In this document: positions 12,070 through 23,699 of the stretch, piece by piece | Layout of the letters: the number at the start of each line of letters is the position of its first letter | How positions within the stretch are numbered: position 1 is the stretch's first letter | Assembly: GCF_902148845.1 (NCBI RefSeq) | Contig: NC_043751.1 | Location: 28,620,601 to 28,684,600 of the forward strand | Origin: Salarias fasciatus | Lineage: Eukaryota > Chordata > Actinopteri > Blenniiformes > Blenniidae | Direction: 5' to 3' | Length of the DNA: 64,000 nt | Notes under the pieces: model-generated | What the model was told of the DNA's origin: nothing | What the model saw: only the letters and a program-made list of their open reading frames with translations | Databases searched by the model: none | Translations under genes and position numbers: made by a program

Positions 12070-13908
12070 AGTCACACACAGCATGTCCTACCTGACTTGG
12101 TTCTCCAAGAAGTGCATGTATCGGTACAGCAGAGTGTAGGAGGGAGACAGGATTCCCACTGACTTCATCCGGGCTCCTCGCTCCAGCTCACTCTCCACAG
12201 GCATGTTAGCGAAACAGGCCAGCCCGAAGTAACAGCCTTTACGGAAATATCTAGCCAGAAGCCAAACAAAGAGAGAGCTGCAGTGAAAACCAGGGCTTGT
12301 TTGACTTCAGTCAGGGATGGAGGAAAACCCGGTGAATCCACATACATGAAATCACTGGTGATCCGGTGAGAGCCGCTGGCCATCGACTTGAACTCAACCC
12401 CGTCCAGGTTGACGTCGTGAGGCAGACACCACTCCACCATGTTCCCTACGGTTCACGCACACATTCACACAGAAACAGAAAGCCCAGGGTCACTTCCTGT
12501 ACAGTCTACTTTCATTCTGACCACTTCCTCTAATTCTTCATGTATGTCATGTGAAGAGGAGAAGTCAGGGACGGTGAGGAAGCTCCGACTCAGCGACAGC
12601 AGGGATTGAACTTCTCACCTCTTGCATCTGAGTTTGAAGCACTGACATCTTGGCCTCATGCTTAATTATGTTTTTATTAACCATTGCCTTTCAGTGTGGT
12701 CTGCTTAATCAATACTGACCCACAACAAGTCCCAACTAAACCAGACAGGATGGACCCTGCTCTCAGATGAGGGATAAATACTGTGAATTGACAGGGACAG
12801 ATTAAAAAAACACAGACACACACAAAGGGAAAGTGATATTTTTCTGTAATTGCATATATTTAATACACAAAACTGATTCGTAATTTTCTTATAAGCCATA
12901 AATTCAACAATTTACATATTTAAGTATTTCATAACAACAAATACTGATGATCACAATTATAATTTTAAAAACTGTTTATTTGTTATGTGTAGAAAAAACT
13001 GAGAACAAAATGAACATTTCAGTTGTACTTGTTTGAGATGCATCTAATCAGTCACCCCTTGACTATGAGATTGAAGTATTGACATCAAGGTCTCATACTT
13101 TGCTATGATTGATGAACTACTGCATGTGCCTCTTGGTTGTTCAATCAAAATTAAATGTGATAGGATGTATTTTCCTTTTATGGTCATCTTCATTCACGTG
13201 GATTTTCATAAGATATTAGGTATAATAAGGTTTGGTTTTATCCTATTTAGAAACGGTGAAACCTCCATTCGTGACACAAAAACTAAAATATTAATTTATT
13301 ATTTACATAAAAAAGGGTCACAACATGTAAGCATATTTCATAAATGCTTGAATCATTTGAGTTTATGTGTAATGAATGTGGAGATAACTATCAGTATTGA
13401 GTGAGTTTATTGATGTTGGACCGTGTCTCTATTTGAACTCTACTGAGGATGATGAAAACATCACATGATGTTTATTTCACAGGTGATAAAAATGGGATTT
13501 CTTGTCCGTCTTACCCGATCTGGTGTCAAATGTAACCACGAACACGGCCACGATCTGGTCCTTTTCCTCCCACTGGTCCCTCGCGGACAGCCCGGGGAAG
13601 CAGACGGGACCGAAAGCCGTGCGGTCCCACCCGTGTCCGAAGAGCTCGGTCCGCGGCCGGCCGCCGTCCTCGCTGAGCACCACGGTGGTCAGGCTCCGCG
13701 TCGGGCTGCAGGTGATGATGGAGGGGGTGCTGCCGCTGCTCCACCCAGTGCCAGCCGCAGTGCCAGTCTGCGGCTGCGAACTTTTCTGCGTGGCGGCTTC
13801 CTCCGCTCCCGGCGGCGGCTGAGGCGGCGGCTGGGCCGCCTGGTTGGGATCGGGCGGTGGGATCTCCTCCCAGTCCAGCAGCGGGGCTCGATCCGACTGT
13901 TCCACCAT
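9813..13908 (-). CDS. dennd11: DENN domain-containing protein 11 (LCHN / KIAA1147)
   Basis: DENND11 has the tripartite DENN fold and is a probable Rab guanine-nucleotide exchange factor; its substrate is not settled. Nine exons on the minus strand: 13515-13908, 12346-12445, 12092-12250, 11147-11300, 10905-11043, 10601-10732, 10361-10511, 10161-10229, 9813-10008. They join in phase to 497 aa (human about 455; the extra length is mostly in exon 1). Landmarks that match human: start [79 protein letters not shown] and the C-terminal [14 protein letters not shown]. Exon 1 carries a low-complexity Pro/Gln/Ala stretch (about residues 15-55) not shared with human. The first exon and upstream DNA (13.5-14.15 kb) are GC-rich, consistent with a CpG-island promoter. 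Confidence 0.95.
12045..12070. repeat. (CA)n microsatellite in dennd11 intron 3
   Basis: About 13 CA units, 21 bp from the 3' border of exon 3 (12092), that is, just inside the donor side of the intron. Confidence 0.9.
12446..13514 (-). other. dennd11 intron 1
   Basis: A 1.07-kb AT-rich intron with no supported exon. It contains two diverged copies of a block of about 45 bp (about 12620-12665 and 13058-13105) that share the words TTGAAG, TTGACATC / CTGACATC and CTCAT. They look like an old local duplication or two relics of one repeat. Confidence 0.45.
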
Positions 13909-14160
13909 GCTGCCGCTGCCGCTGCCGCTGCTCCGAGAGGACTACCGTGAAGGCGGAGGGAGACGAACAACACAGCGCTCCGAGGTGCGGACGGGTCGGG
14001 CGGACTAAACACGCCGCTGGAGCCGGATCATGGTGTCCTGTCGCCCGCTCGGTGGTTTTCTGTGTATTTGTAAGCGTGTCACATCAGCGGCGGCTCGGAG
14101 CGCTTCGCCTCCTCCCGTCGCTCTGTTGTGATGACGTAGCGGACTTCCGCCCACGTGTCT
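13909..14160 (-). promoter_or_regulatory. dennd11 CpG-rich 5' region
   Basis: GC- and CpG-dense DNA directly upstream of the dennd11 start, continuous with the GC-rich first exon, and ending sharply at about 14.16 kb where AT-rich DNA begins. GCC/CTG-type triplets (GCTGCCGCTGCC, about 13908-13930) sit just 5' of the start codon. This fits a CpG-island promoter. Confidence 0.6.
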
Positions 14161-15590
14161 CTCTCGCTCCACAATGACCTAATTGTTCCTCCGCATGTTT
14201 ATTTTACATATAATAACACTGAAGGCATCGCTCTGATCATCAGGCCACAATTTATTTTCAATTTACCGTTTTAATCAATCAAAAGAATAGAGCAGAGAAA
14301 ATATTTAAAGACATTGCTCCACGAAAAAGTGACACATCGGACATGGTATAAATCAAATAAGTACTGAACTCAACTCAACTTTATTTAAAGCACTTTAAAA
14401 CAACCATTGTAGCAACAAAGTGCTAAACATAAATAATCACGAAAATCTAAAGGCAAATAAAGATACAATAAAACAATAAAATGGGGACACTGAAACAGGA
14501 GCAGAGTCTCAAACTGGGTGAAAACGTCAGAGTAAACATGTGTCTTAAGATCTCTTAAAAACGAACAGTAATATTAAATGTTGATATGTACAGGGTTTAC
14601 AGTTAGTAATATCAGCACAATAAAAAAATATTATCCATAAAGGACTTTTTATGCAAGGAAATGCAGCACAAAGTGCTTTACAGGGTGAAAGAAAAAAGTG
14701 TATTTATCAAATTTTGTATTTATTTTAAATTTTATTTAACTTCACGTAACTTCATTTAACAAAAGTATTAATAAGACTATTAAAAGTACAAACTCCCATG
14801 TGAGCTCAATGCAGTATTTATTTAGTCCACCCATGAGGCACCTGATATGGGTTACTGAGTTCATGTGAACATTTCCAACAATTGACCCATAAAGTAAGCC
14901 TGCGAAAGTGGATCTGTATGCATCCCTCTTGAATTTTCCATTTGGGACCCCAGTACCCAAGTAACATACCATGAAGGGCCCATAGACGCATGTTGGCTTG
15001 GATTCAGTCAATTATTACGATTGTACAAAGGCAGTTTGTTTGTTTTTAAATGGAAGTGAAGAAATTCAATAAAAATAGAACAAAACAGAACAGCATTGAA
15101 GCAAATCACAGTCACACACACACACACACACTCGCGCAATAAATAAAATAAAATAATAAAACCCAAACAAAGCACAGCTATTATGGAAAGAAGACATATC
15201 TTAAGTTTTGCACTGCCAAACTTTACAGGTCACTCTGCATAAATGAAAGGGGAAAAAATCCCACCAACCTTAAAGCAATTATGTAACATTTCACATTGGA
15301 GACATTCAACCAATATTGTAAATTTGCATAAACGATCCCACATTACTGTTTACACACTTATTATTTTCAACTCTGTTACTTTTTTGTTGTTTGCTTGTGC
15401 TATCCAAGATTGTTAAATTTATTAGCTAACATTTACTGATAAAATATAGCTGTCCTTTATTCAACGAAATCTACTCAATTTCTTAAACATATATATTATT
15501 CCAGTAAACCCACGCTTTATATTGATGTAAGAGAAACATTTTCCCATCCTGACACTGTACAAAGGTGTTTTATAAGTCACCTGCAACTTC
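14161..15590. other. dennd11-wee2 spacer
   Basis: AT-rich, no coding signal. At about 14363-14440 the words CAACTTTATTTAAAGCACTT and AACAACCA.. AACAAAGTGCT match the widespread teleost interspersed repeat whose intact form reads ACTTTATTTATATAGCACTTT. A short CA tract lies at about 15113-15131. The rest shows nothing I can name. Confidence 0.5.
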
Positions 15591-15702
15591 AACCAATCAG
15601 CGAGTCCCATGGTGACCCAATTTAAATAAACAGGAAGTATTATACATACGTGGCGCGAAATCCAACTGTGGTTGTGGTGGTGATGCTGAAATCGACTCTT
15701 TC
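15591..15702 (+). promoter_or_regulatory. Candidate wee2 promoter and non-coding first exon
   Basis: A compact set of elements in the order expected for a cell-cycle promoter: CCAAT box (AACCAATCAG, 15591-15600; NF-Y type), AT-rich TTTAAATAAA (about 15621-15630), ETS-like CAGGAAGT (about 15631-15638) and an E2F-type site TGGCGCGAAA (15651-15660). Forty-two bases later a good donor (TTTC|GTAAGT, GT at 15703) could end a non-coding exon that splices to the acceptor CCTCAG just before the wee2 start codon (about 16271-16275). Site calls rest on consensus matching; transcription start is inferred. Confidence 0.45.
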
Positions 15703-16284
15703 GTAAGTTAAACACATTATTTTTCGAATTAAACCAACTCGGTGAGAGAACGGAGTGTGTATGCTCAGTGGGTACCGTTCACTACTCCTTAAATCCAGGT
15801 TAACAAAAGCAAAGGTCACCATGTGGCCTCAAATTAGCTGCAAGCTCCATGTACAGGACGGGGAAAAGCGAGGTTGCACACTTCTTTACACAAAGCTCGA
15901 TAAACCTAAACAATTCGTCATCTAAAGTTGGTTTGTCAGGTGATTGACCTCAATATTCTTTAACCTGATCAATTATCACAATTTTAATTTGTGTTGACTT
16001 AAATGGTTGGGTAAAAGTAATACAGATTTTCTTGGGTTTTTACCCTTTAGAAAAGCAGTTTGCAGTTTGATCTCAAATTGATGGGCACATAAAATAACAA
16101 GATTTTTTTTTTTGGCTTAATTGAATAAATTACTTAAAGTTGGTCTGAAAGCACAGCTGATTGTCATCCCAAACCATCAGTGACTGTTGTCCTCTTGGCC
16201 CTAAGAGTGTTGAATAGAAACAACTTACTTAACATTGTTGTTAACATTTCTGAGAACATTTGTCCCAAACCTCAGGCCCTGAGC

Positions 16285-19200
16285 ATGGCAGCGTTGTTTA
16301 CTGGGACCAGCCAGCAGCTGGAATTTTCCAGCTGTGGAGAGGATGGAAGCAGCAGCAGCAGCAGCAGTGACACCTCAGACAACTGCACGTCCAGGACTCG
16401 CAGTCCTCGGATCCGCACGCCCAGCTCCGCCTGCGGGACGCCCAGAGTGCAACGCCACCGCAGCAGATTCAATGCCTCATCCTCCCCTATGCTGTGCACC
16501 AGCCCGATACCGTACGCTTCCTGGAAGAAACTGAGACTCTGCAGCTCTCCAAACACTCCCAAGGTTAGGAATATTTTCAACTCTGAGTTTCTTCTCCTTC
16601 GCTGACTTGAAAGAGTACGACTTCAGATGTCAGACTAGTTTTCCTTCAGCTGAATAAATTCCTCTCCCTCCCTCCCTCTCTGCCTCTCTGCATGTAGAGT
16701 TTGCTGTCAAAGTCGTCTCAGCCAGTCTCCAACATTAAGATCCCTCACCGCCAGAGGAGACTGTGCTTCACCTTAGCCACTGCAAACTTAATGCAGGCAC
16801 CTTCTGTCAACGTGAATCCTTTCACTCCTGACACCGTGCGCAGGAACAGCGAGCAGTACTGGACCAAGAGTTGTATGAGCGATGATGAGGACGATTACGT
16901 TCCTGGGTAACTCCACCCTACTCCGAGTGGTTTAAAAAAAAAAAAAACCTTGGATGAGAAGGAGAACTAGAAGATGGATACAATGAACAGGAGATATTGT
17001 TTTTGATAATAATGATATAAATGAAAGCATGAAAGTGGATGTTTTTAGAATCTTAGGGTTATCCATGCAGTAACACATGATAAAACAATTAGGTTTCCAC
17101 ACAGTGTGAATGACCTCCACACATCATTTATAAGTTTAGTCAGTCCTTTGTAATATTTTGAGACGGGAACTGAAATCAGAGGACAATCCTTTTATCATAC
17201 ATTTTAAAATTGTAGAATTGGTGTCAACCGTTGGTTAGAAACGACCATATGATGTTGGAGTAAATATTGAAATCGTCTTTACCTTTTGATATTAAGTTAC
17301 CCTACACACAGGCTTTACTTTGGCTCTTCTGTTTCCAGCATAAAAATGTCTAACTGGCCTTTTCCATCTTTCAGTCTGAAACACAGCCTCACATCATCTG
17401 AAGAGGATGACGAAGCCTTTCTCCCACCAAAGGTACAACTATTTTTATCAGCGCTGGTGGTAGACGTAACCCTCCCTCTCAGATGAAGCTGATAGGCTTT
17501 CATCATCAGTCTTTGTCATATGCAGCTGCCTCCTCACTTCTTGTTATGTACAAAATTACATGCTGCCAAGTCTTCTTCCGGGATTCCTCTGAAGGAATCT
17601 CCAAAAGTGAAAAAAAACAAAAACAACAGAAGCTGCCGTCAGACTCTATATAAAACAATTTCCTTGTGGAAGTTTTACCATATTTGGTGACACATCAAAG
17701 AAAATCCTGACTGTCCTCTGTGGAGCTCATCGATGACGGTGTAACGCGGGCTCCTCCCTTTAGAAATGTCTTGGATTTCATCAGAAAGGCCTCCGTCTGT
17801 TTGTCTGGCAGAGGCGAGCTGTTCAAGCCTGCATGCTGTCACGATATGAGAGCGAGTTCCTGCAGCTCGAGTGCATCGGCGTGGGCGAGTTTGGGGCAGT
17901 TTACAAATGCGTTAAGAGGCTGGACGGCTGCTTGTACGCCATAAAACAATCCCGCCGACCTCTGGCAGGCTCTTATGACGAGTAAGTGGGTCATTAATCC
18001 GGGCTCTGCTAAAGACAGTTGCGTTGATCTTTTGATTTTTATGTCATTGTTTATGGGACTTATTAGTGACTGTGCTTTATGGCCCATCAGGCAGCTGGCC
18101 CTCAAGGAGGTGTATGCACATGCTGTTCTTGGGCACCACCCACATGTTGTTCGCTATTATTCAGCATGGGCAGAGGATGACCACATGCTTATTCAGAATG
18201 AATTCTGTGATGGTAGGTGTGACGCACATGAAATGACCTCGCCTGAGAGACATATTAGATTTCTGTGGTTTGACGCTGCCGTTGTGGATGTTTGTTTCAG
18301 GTGGGAGCCTCGGCGATGCCATCGTGAAGAGGGAGGTCCAGGGTGATCTTTTCACAGAGGCCGAGTTGAAAGATCTGCTTTTGCAGGTGTCCATGGGTCT
18401 GAAGTACATCCACAGCTCAGGACTTGTGCACCTAGATATCAAACCAAGTATGTCTTTTTCTCTGTAAAAGTTTTCACCTGAAAACCTTTTGTGCTTAAAA
18501 TGTGTGATTTTATTTCAGGCAATATATTCATCTGCCAGCGTAGCAGCACGAGTGCTGTGGGTGAGGGGGAGAGTGAAGAGGAAGATGGAAGCGCGACAGC
18601 TGGCGTCATTTACAAAATTGGTATTTTTTTTTTTTCTACTCTGTGTTGGAGAAACTCCGACGAGGAGAGTTGGACATCCGAGTGATGGATAGTTCAGTTT
18701 CCTCCAGTAGGCCAGAAACATTCTTTTTAGAATATTTTGTCATTTAATTCTGTGTGTGGGTGATTGTCTTGGTGTGGTGACCCATCCTGCGTTCACACAG
18801 AAAGGCCTCTGGTAATTTGGTGAGGATAAATGATTTCTACATACGTGTGTTGCTGCTTTTTTTTTAAAGTTCATACTTCTCTTTTCCTACAGGCGACCTT
18901 GGTCATGTGACATCCACGATCAATCCTCAAGTTGAGGAGGGGGACAGTCGCTTTCTCGCCAGTGAGATTTTGCACGAGGTAAAACGTATATATGCAACTG
19001 TAACTGACAGTAATGGGAAAGAAAAATAGATCCTTTGGTGTTTTTTGTTTCTTGTGTTTACTTGGATCTCTCCAGGATTACAGCCACCTCCACAAGGCAG
19101 ACATATTTGCTCTGGGTCTCACCGTGCTGCTGGCAGCTGGCGCTCCTCCTCTACCGCGAAATGGAGATCAGTGGCACCATCTTAGACAGGAGAAACTTCC

Positions 19201-20075
19201 TGAACTGCCACAGAAGCTTTCACTTCCCTTTAAAGCTTTGCTTCAGGTACAGGGGATGTGTCTGTAAACCCCTTTTTTTATGTCTTGTTTTGTATATCTG
19301 ACAGAAATGGACAAATTAAAAAAATGTTTTTATTCTTTGTCAGTCTATGCTGCATCCAGACCCTACAAAGCGTCCGTCTGCCAAGGACCTTTGCAGGCAC
19401 ACAATCTTAAGCGAAAAGAGGACGGAGAGACTGGCTGCTCAACTGCGTCGAGAGCTCAACGTGGAGAAGTTCAGGACAGCCATGCTTGAAAAGTATAAAA
19501 TGAAATCTGCCCTCTATCTCTACAGATACAGCTTATAATTTGTTTTGAGCCCCACAGCAATCTTTAAAGTGTTAATATTCAAGTGATGTATTGTTATTTT
19601 GGGAAAACTATGATGGACAATTTTGATTATATAAGACCTTCCAGGAAATGTTGGCATGATTATGAAATGAGAAGTACTGAAGTAACTAGAGAGGATTATG
19701 GTTGAATCTAAAACACTTGAACTTCTTATTTCTGAGCCTGTAAGACACTGAACTTCATAAATAGGGCCAGCAGATGGTGTAATTTCATATTTAATTGAAT
19801 GCTCTGTCCTGTTTATCAGAGTGAGTCAAGAAATCTCATGACAACTAACCTCAACTGTCACACAGTAATGTATGAATATATTCACATTTCAGTGTCCCTC
19901 CCTCCACAGAGAGCTTCAGGAGGCTCGTCAGGCTGCGTTGTCCCCCATGCAGAACCTGTCTCCTGGCCTAAAACCTCCTGCCAGAGAGGGTTCTGTGCCC
20001 AGAGCCGGGAGGAGGCTTGTTGGGAGGAAGGAAAGGCGCTCTGTGAGCTTTGGCTGCCCTGGTTCCTACATCTGA
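16285..20075 (+). CDS. wee2: Wee1-like protein kinase 2
   Basis: Wee kinases phosphorylate the inhibitory tyrosine (Tyr15) of Cdk1 and hold cells, or for Wee2 oocytes, out of M phase. Eleven coding exons: 16285-16563, 16698-16906, 17375-17432, 17812-17981, 18091-18212, 18301-18447, 18519-18620, 18893-18978, 19076-19246, 19344-19492, 19910-20075; 552 aa. The N-terminal regulatory half is Ser-rich with VNVNPFTPD and an acidic MSDDEDDY. The kinase domain begins near residue 193 ([19 protein letters not shown]). The ATP lysine is in YAIK (K227), the catalytic Asp in VHLDIKPSN (D325), and the family-specific DLG in place of DFG is at 364-366. [13 protein letters not shown] is the activation segment. 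The C terminus [13 protein letters not shown] resembles both Wee1 and Wee2; position beside agk and dennd11 favours wee2. All catalytic residues are present. Confidence 0.93.
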
Positions 20076-20300
20076 TGCCACGAAGTGAAGCCTCCTCATG
20101 TGTTTTCGCTGTTGATGTGAAGATTGTAGCGGACGTTAGAGGGATTTGTCTCCTGAATGGACTGATGGTATTTGGATAATACTGATTTTGAATTATTAAT
20201 GTAACTTCCAACACCTGCCTCAAGTGATATCCTCAACATCTGTTAGAGCGCTTGACAAGACACGTCCAATTGTTCCATTCTTTTTTTTTTTTTAACTGTA

Positions 20301-20306
20301 AATAAA
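20301..20306 (+). terminator. wee2 poly(A) signal
   Basis: AATAAA 226 bp after the wee2 stop codon, just after a T-rich tract. Confidence 0.65.
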
Positions 20307-20309
20307 CAT

Positions 20310-21135
20310 TTTAAAGTTTTTATCAAATGTGTTTCTAATAATGTGTGTCACAGTAGAGTCTTGCAAAAACAACTTCCCAGGGACTTTCCAGAGGATGCCT
20401 TTGCTTATCAGTGGCTGCAGTTAACTGTGAGTCACGTGCCTTCATTGTTTATCACAGTTTTACAAGGAGCCACGGGTAAAGTGAAAATGAGACACTCTCG
20501 GGCACAGTCTTAGGTCTCTTGAAACCGTGTTTAAAAAAAAAATACATAAACTGCTTTTCAGGGGCCACATCTTCCGATTTGATTATGAGGCGTTTAAGCT
20601 CACTGCAGCGAAAGTAAAAGTTCAGCTAAAGGAACGATGGAGCGTGAAGGCATCATGCGGCGTTCAGGTCACTGCTTCCACTCTGAACTTTGGCCTTCGC
20701 CGCGTCATAATAAAGGCTGTCTCTGTTGTTTCGGCGCACTGGCGGCGGCAGTACGAGCAGGAGCACCAGAAAAGCCGCAGCAGGTCGTCTTTCTCTGGCG
20801 CACCACTACCGTAAGTCAGTCTGTAAGTAGATAATCAATTAATTTAGCAAATCGAGAAGCGATTGTGAGTAAAACAAGACGAAATGAAGCGAGTTTTGTT
20901 TTAACCGCGTGACGGTGTTTATGTTCCGCTAGCTTGATAGATAATCTCGTTAGCGTTAGCTTGACGCCAACTCGATAAAAAAAAAGTTTCTCCAAGTAGA
21001 TTTATTGTTCATTTTCAGACTGCTGCGTGAGTTCATGTGTGAGTTTAAATGAATTTTGAAAGTAGTCGGCGGCGTGAAGCTTGGCTAACTTTTTTTTGCG
21101 TCGACGTGTTGAATTAAAGGCCAGGAGAGTCTCCG
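20310..21135 (+). promoter_or_regulatory. bid 5' region with candidate non-coding exon
   Basis: Between the wee2 poly(A) signal and the bid start. The part from about 20630 to 20810 is moderately CpG-rich and ends in a good donor (CACTACC|GTAAGT, GT at 20811). An acceptor-like TTAAAG lies just before GCCAGGAGAGTC, about 17 bp upstream of the bid start codon. This would give a short non-coding exon 1. An open frame crosses part of it but has no similarity that I recognise. Confidence 0.4.
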
Positions 21136-23699
21136 ATGGACGACCTGCATGGTCTGACGAGGGGCCAGAAAGCCGCCCTGGTTTTCGCCTTCCTTCAAGC
21201 AGACTGCGCTGACTCGGACTATGAAAAGGAGCTTCTCTCCCTGGCCGGGGAACTGAATCTTTACCAGGACCTCAAGAGCAACGGGTCCAGGATCGACTAC
21301 ACGGACGATGGTACCCTGGAGACGGATGGCCATCTGCCCGGCGGCATCTCGGTCTCTCTGGATGACATCCTGCCCTCGGTGGATCAGTGGCCCAGTGAGT
21401 ATCACACGATGCTGCCTTTCAAACAAACAAGATCTGACATGTGTTCCTGCTCCTCCTGGGTATTTATTTATTTCACCAAGTAGGCCGATACTCATTTACA
21501 AGCGTTAGCAAGGAAGTACGACAAAACGGAAACAAACTTATACATACATAGAAAAACTGTCACACAATCTTAAAGTAGCATTGACAGTGATATTCATGTT
21601 TGGATGGTATTTGTAGAATTAATGTAGAGTTAGAAGACTGTTTGCAGAAGATTACTGTCATTTACAGTAAATAAGTGAAATGAGGAGCTACCAAATGAAG
21701 TACAGACTGTAGGTATGGCCAGACAGATTAATCTATGAGAAGTTATCCTGAGATTTGTGTTGAGAATATTGAGAAGGAATTGTAGATATGGGAGTTTAGT
21801 AAATGAAACGAAACCAGTGAGTGTATCCAGGGTATCATGGCTGCATGGAGCTCCAATCATGCAGTAAACAGCTTTGGAAATAACATCCATCTTAAGATCT
21901 GCAGATTGCATCACCATAATCTAACATTCAGAGAAGTGGAATTTTAAGCAGAAGTTGTTTGGCGGAACATGTAAAGGAGGATTTGTTTTGGTAAGTCTGA
22001 CCTTGTATGTTGATGCGAGTTTACTGTCAAGCAAGATATGCTACACTGTAGTGTAATACTAATGTGTTATATATTTCCAGGAGTAAGGTATCGGATTGAC
22101 TCTGAGTTCATTCTACAAATGAGCAAATAACCACAAGCGCGCAGTCAGTACTTCAGTAGAAATTTCTACCGTGTCACAAACAGCAGGAAGTCGTGGTACA
22201 GTGCCTCCCACAGAGCTCCAGTCTCAACATAAAGTCTGTCTGCATGTATATGAAGAGACAGATGGATCTGAAACAGGCTGCATCCACACATATTTGTATA
22301 GTTCAACAATCTTGGTGTGAAAATGTGCTGAGAAGAGTTCATGCTGCATCGAAGGGAAAGGAATGTCTCACCAACTGGTCAGCTCTCTCCTCGTCATTCA
22401 CTTTGAAGTATGTTTTAATTTAACCAGGAACTCTTTCATTTTGAAAGCACACACGCATCAGCCATTGACCTTTGCTACAGATTCCTCCAAGCAAAGCTGG
22501 AGATAAAAAACTTTAAGATCTGTTTACTTGTGTCACACTCGGGAAAGGAGTTTGTGAATTAAAGTGAAAACTCCCAAGTGTCTGAGTTGGTGTTTATTTA
22601 CACCCACGTCCATCTCTCTGTCTTGCGGTTTGTGACACAGAGGTGCTTTCAAAACTTTAAAATGTGTTAACATGGCAACGTTTCCATTCACTGCCCTTCC
22701 TACTGAATCTAGAAATCACAGATGTCGTCTCGACTGAAGAGCCGAGGTGGAAAGTTTTTTTTGCTCATCAGTTGGCGTCTTATGACTCCTCTCCTCCCTC
22801 CTATGTGAAGCCTTCCCCAGAACAATTGTCACCTTGATTTTATTCCAAGATCACATTAGGAGCTTTGTTTTTGTTTTTCTTTATGAAGACGCTCGGACAT
22901 GAAAGAGGAAGTCGAGGAAATCTTGACAGTTTAGAAACTTTGCATGCTGATGTGATTTTGAAAGCGAGAACTCGTAGCAACACACATGAAAGCCAACCGA
23001 CTAACACAGGTGATGCATAAAGGAAGAAAGAAACCCAATACACGACGCTACGTTTGAATAACATTTGACATACTTGCCTTGGAAAAAGAAAAACCAGTAA
23101 AAATTTTCTCAAATCCTTGAACACATTCACTTGAGAAAAATGCAATCAGTGTTTTGTACAATGGGGAGAAATGTTTTTTTATTGTCTTATCTTTAGATTA
23201 ATATTCAGTTTATCCATTTAGGAGGACTAAAATATTTTACTGTAATACACTACATTGATATGGGGGTCTTTTTTTTGGCACAGGGGGTCACGTGGAAGCA
23301 GCAGCCTTTCGGCAGGTGGCAGAGGGGCTGAGGGAAATCGCAGCCCAGCTGGAGCAGGACGTCGTGGCTCGTGGCATCCAGAACCTGAACAGCCACATAT
23401 CCGTCTCCCCCTCCGAAGTAAGTCCCTGAAACTGTGAAACCACCTGACAGGCTCCACTGGCCCCGCCTACTGGAAGAACTGGAAGTCCTTGTGTCTCTCC
23501 TTTCCAGCAGTGGAGGCATCACCTGGCCTATGAGGTGGAGCGGGCGATGAGGCAGGGCGTGGGCCTGGAGCATCTCCCCCAGGAGCGAGTCCTCATGGCG
23601 CTCACGCTCACGCTGGTGCGGGGCGTGTGCGTGCAGGCGCCGCGGCTGGTCAGGGGCCTGTTCGCCGCCGCGCTGCAGCTGATCAGCCCGGCCAGGTGA
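21136..23699 (+). CDS. bid: BH3-interacting domain death agonist (Bid)
   Basis: Bid is a cytosolic pro-apoptotic BCL2-family protein; caspase-8 cleavage gives tBid, which moves to mitochondria and activates Bax/Bak. Three coding exons: 21136-21394, 23284-23417, 23508-23699; 194 aa (human 195). Support: residues 15-38 (LVFAFLQADCADSDYEKEL...) align with human LLVFGFLQSCSDNSFRREL; LETD-G at 61-65 sits where human has the caspase-8 site LQTD-G; the C-terminal RVLMALTLTLVRGVCV and APRLVRGLFAAALQLI align with the human core helices (TMLVLALLLAKKVAS, LLRDVFHTTVNFI). The BH3 region is residues 98-110 (VAEGLREIAAQLE), in which the usual Gly-Asp is Ala-Ala. Its position next to bcl2l13 is as in human. 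Intron 1 (1.9 kb) holds nothing recognisable. Confidence 0.9.
21395..23283 (+). other. bid intron 1
   Basis: A 1.9-kb AT-rich intron. I found no exon, RNA gene or clear transposon in it on either strand. Confidence 0.5.

Noticed and set aside
13465-13950. Long plus-strand open frames across the dennd11 start
   Set aside because: Shadows of GC-rich dennd11 exon 1 on the other strand.
20527-20814. Open frame upstream of bid
   Set aside because: No similarity; better explained as part of a non-coding first exon ending at the donor at 20811.
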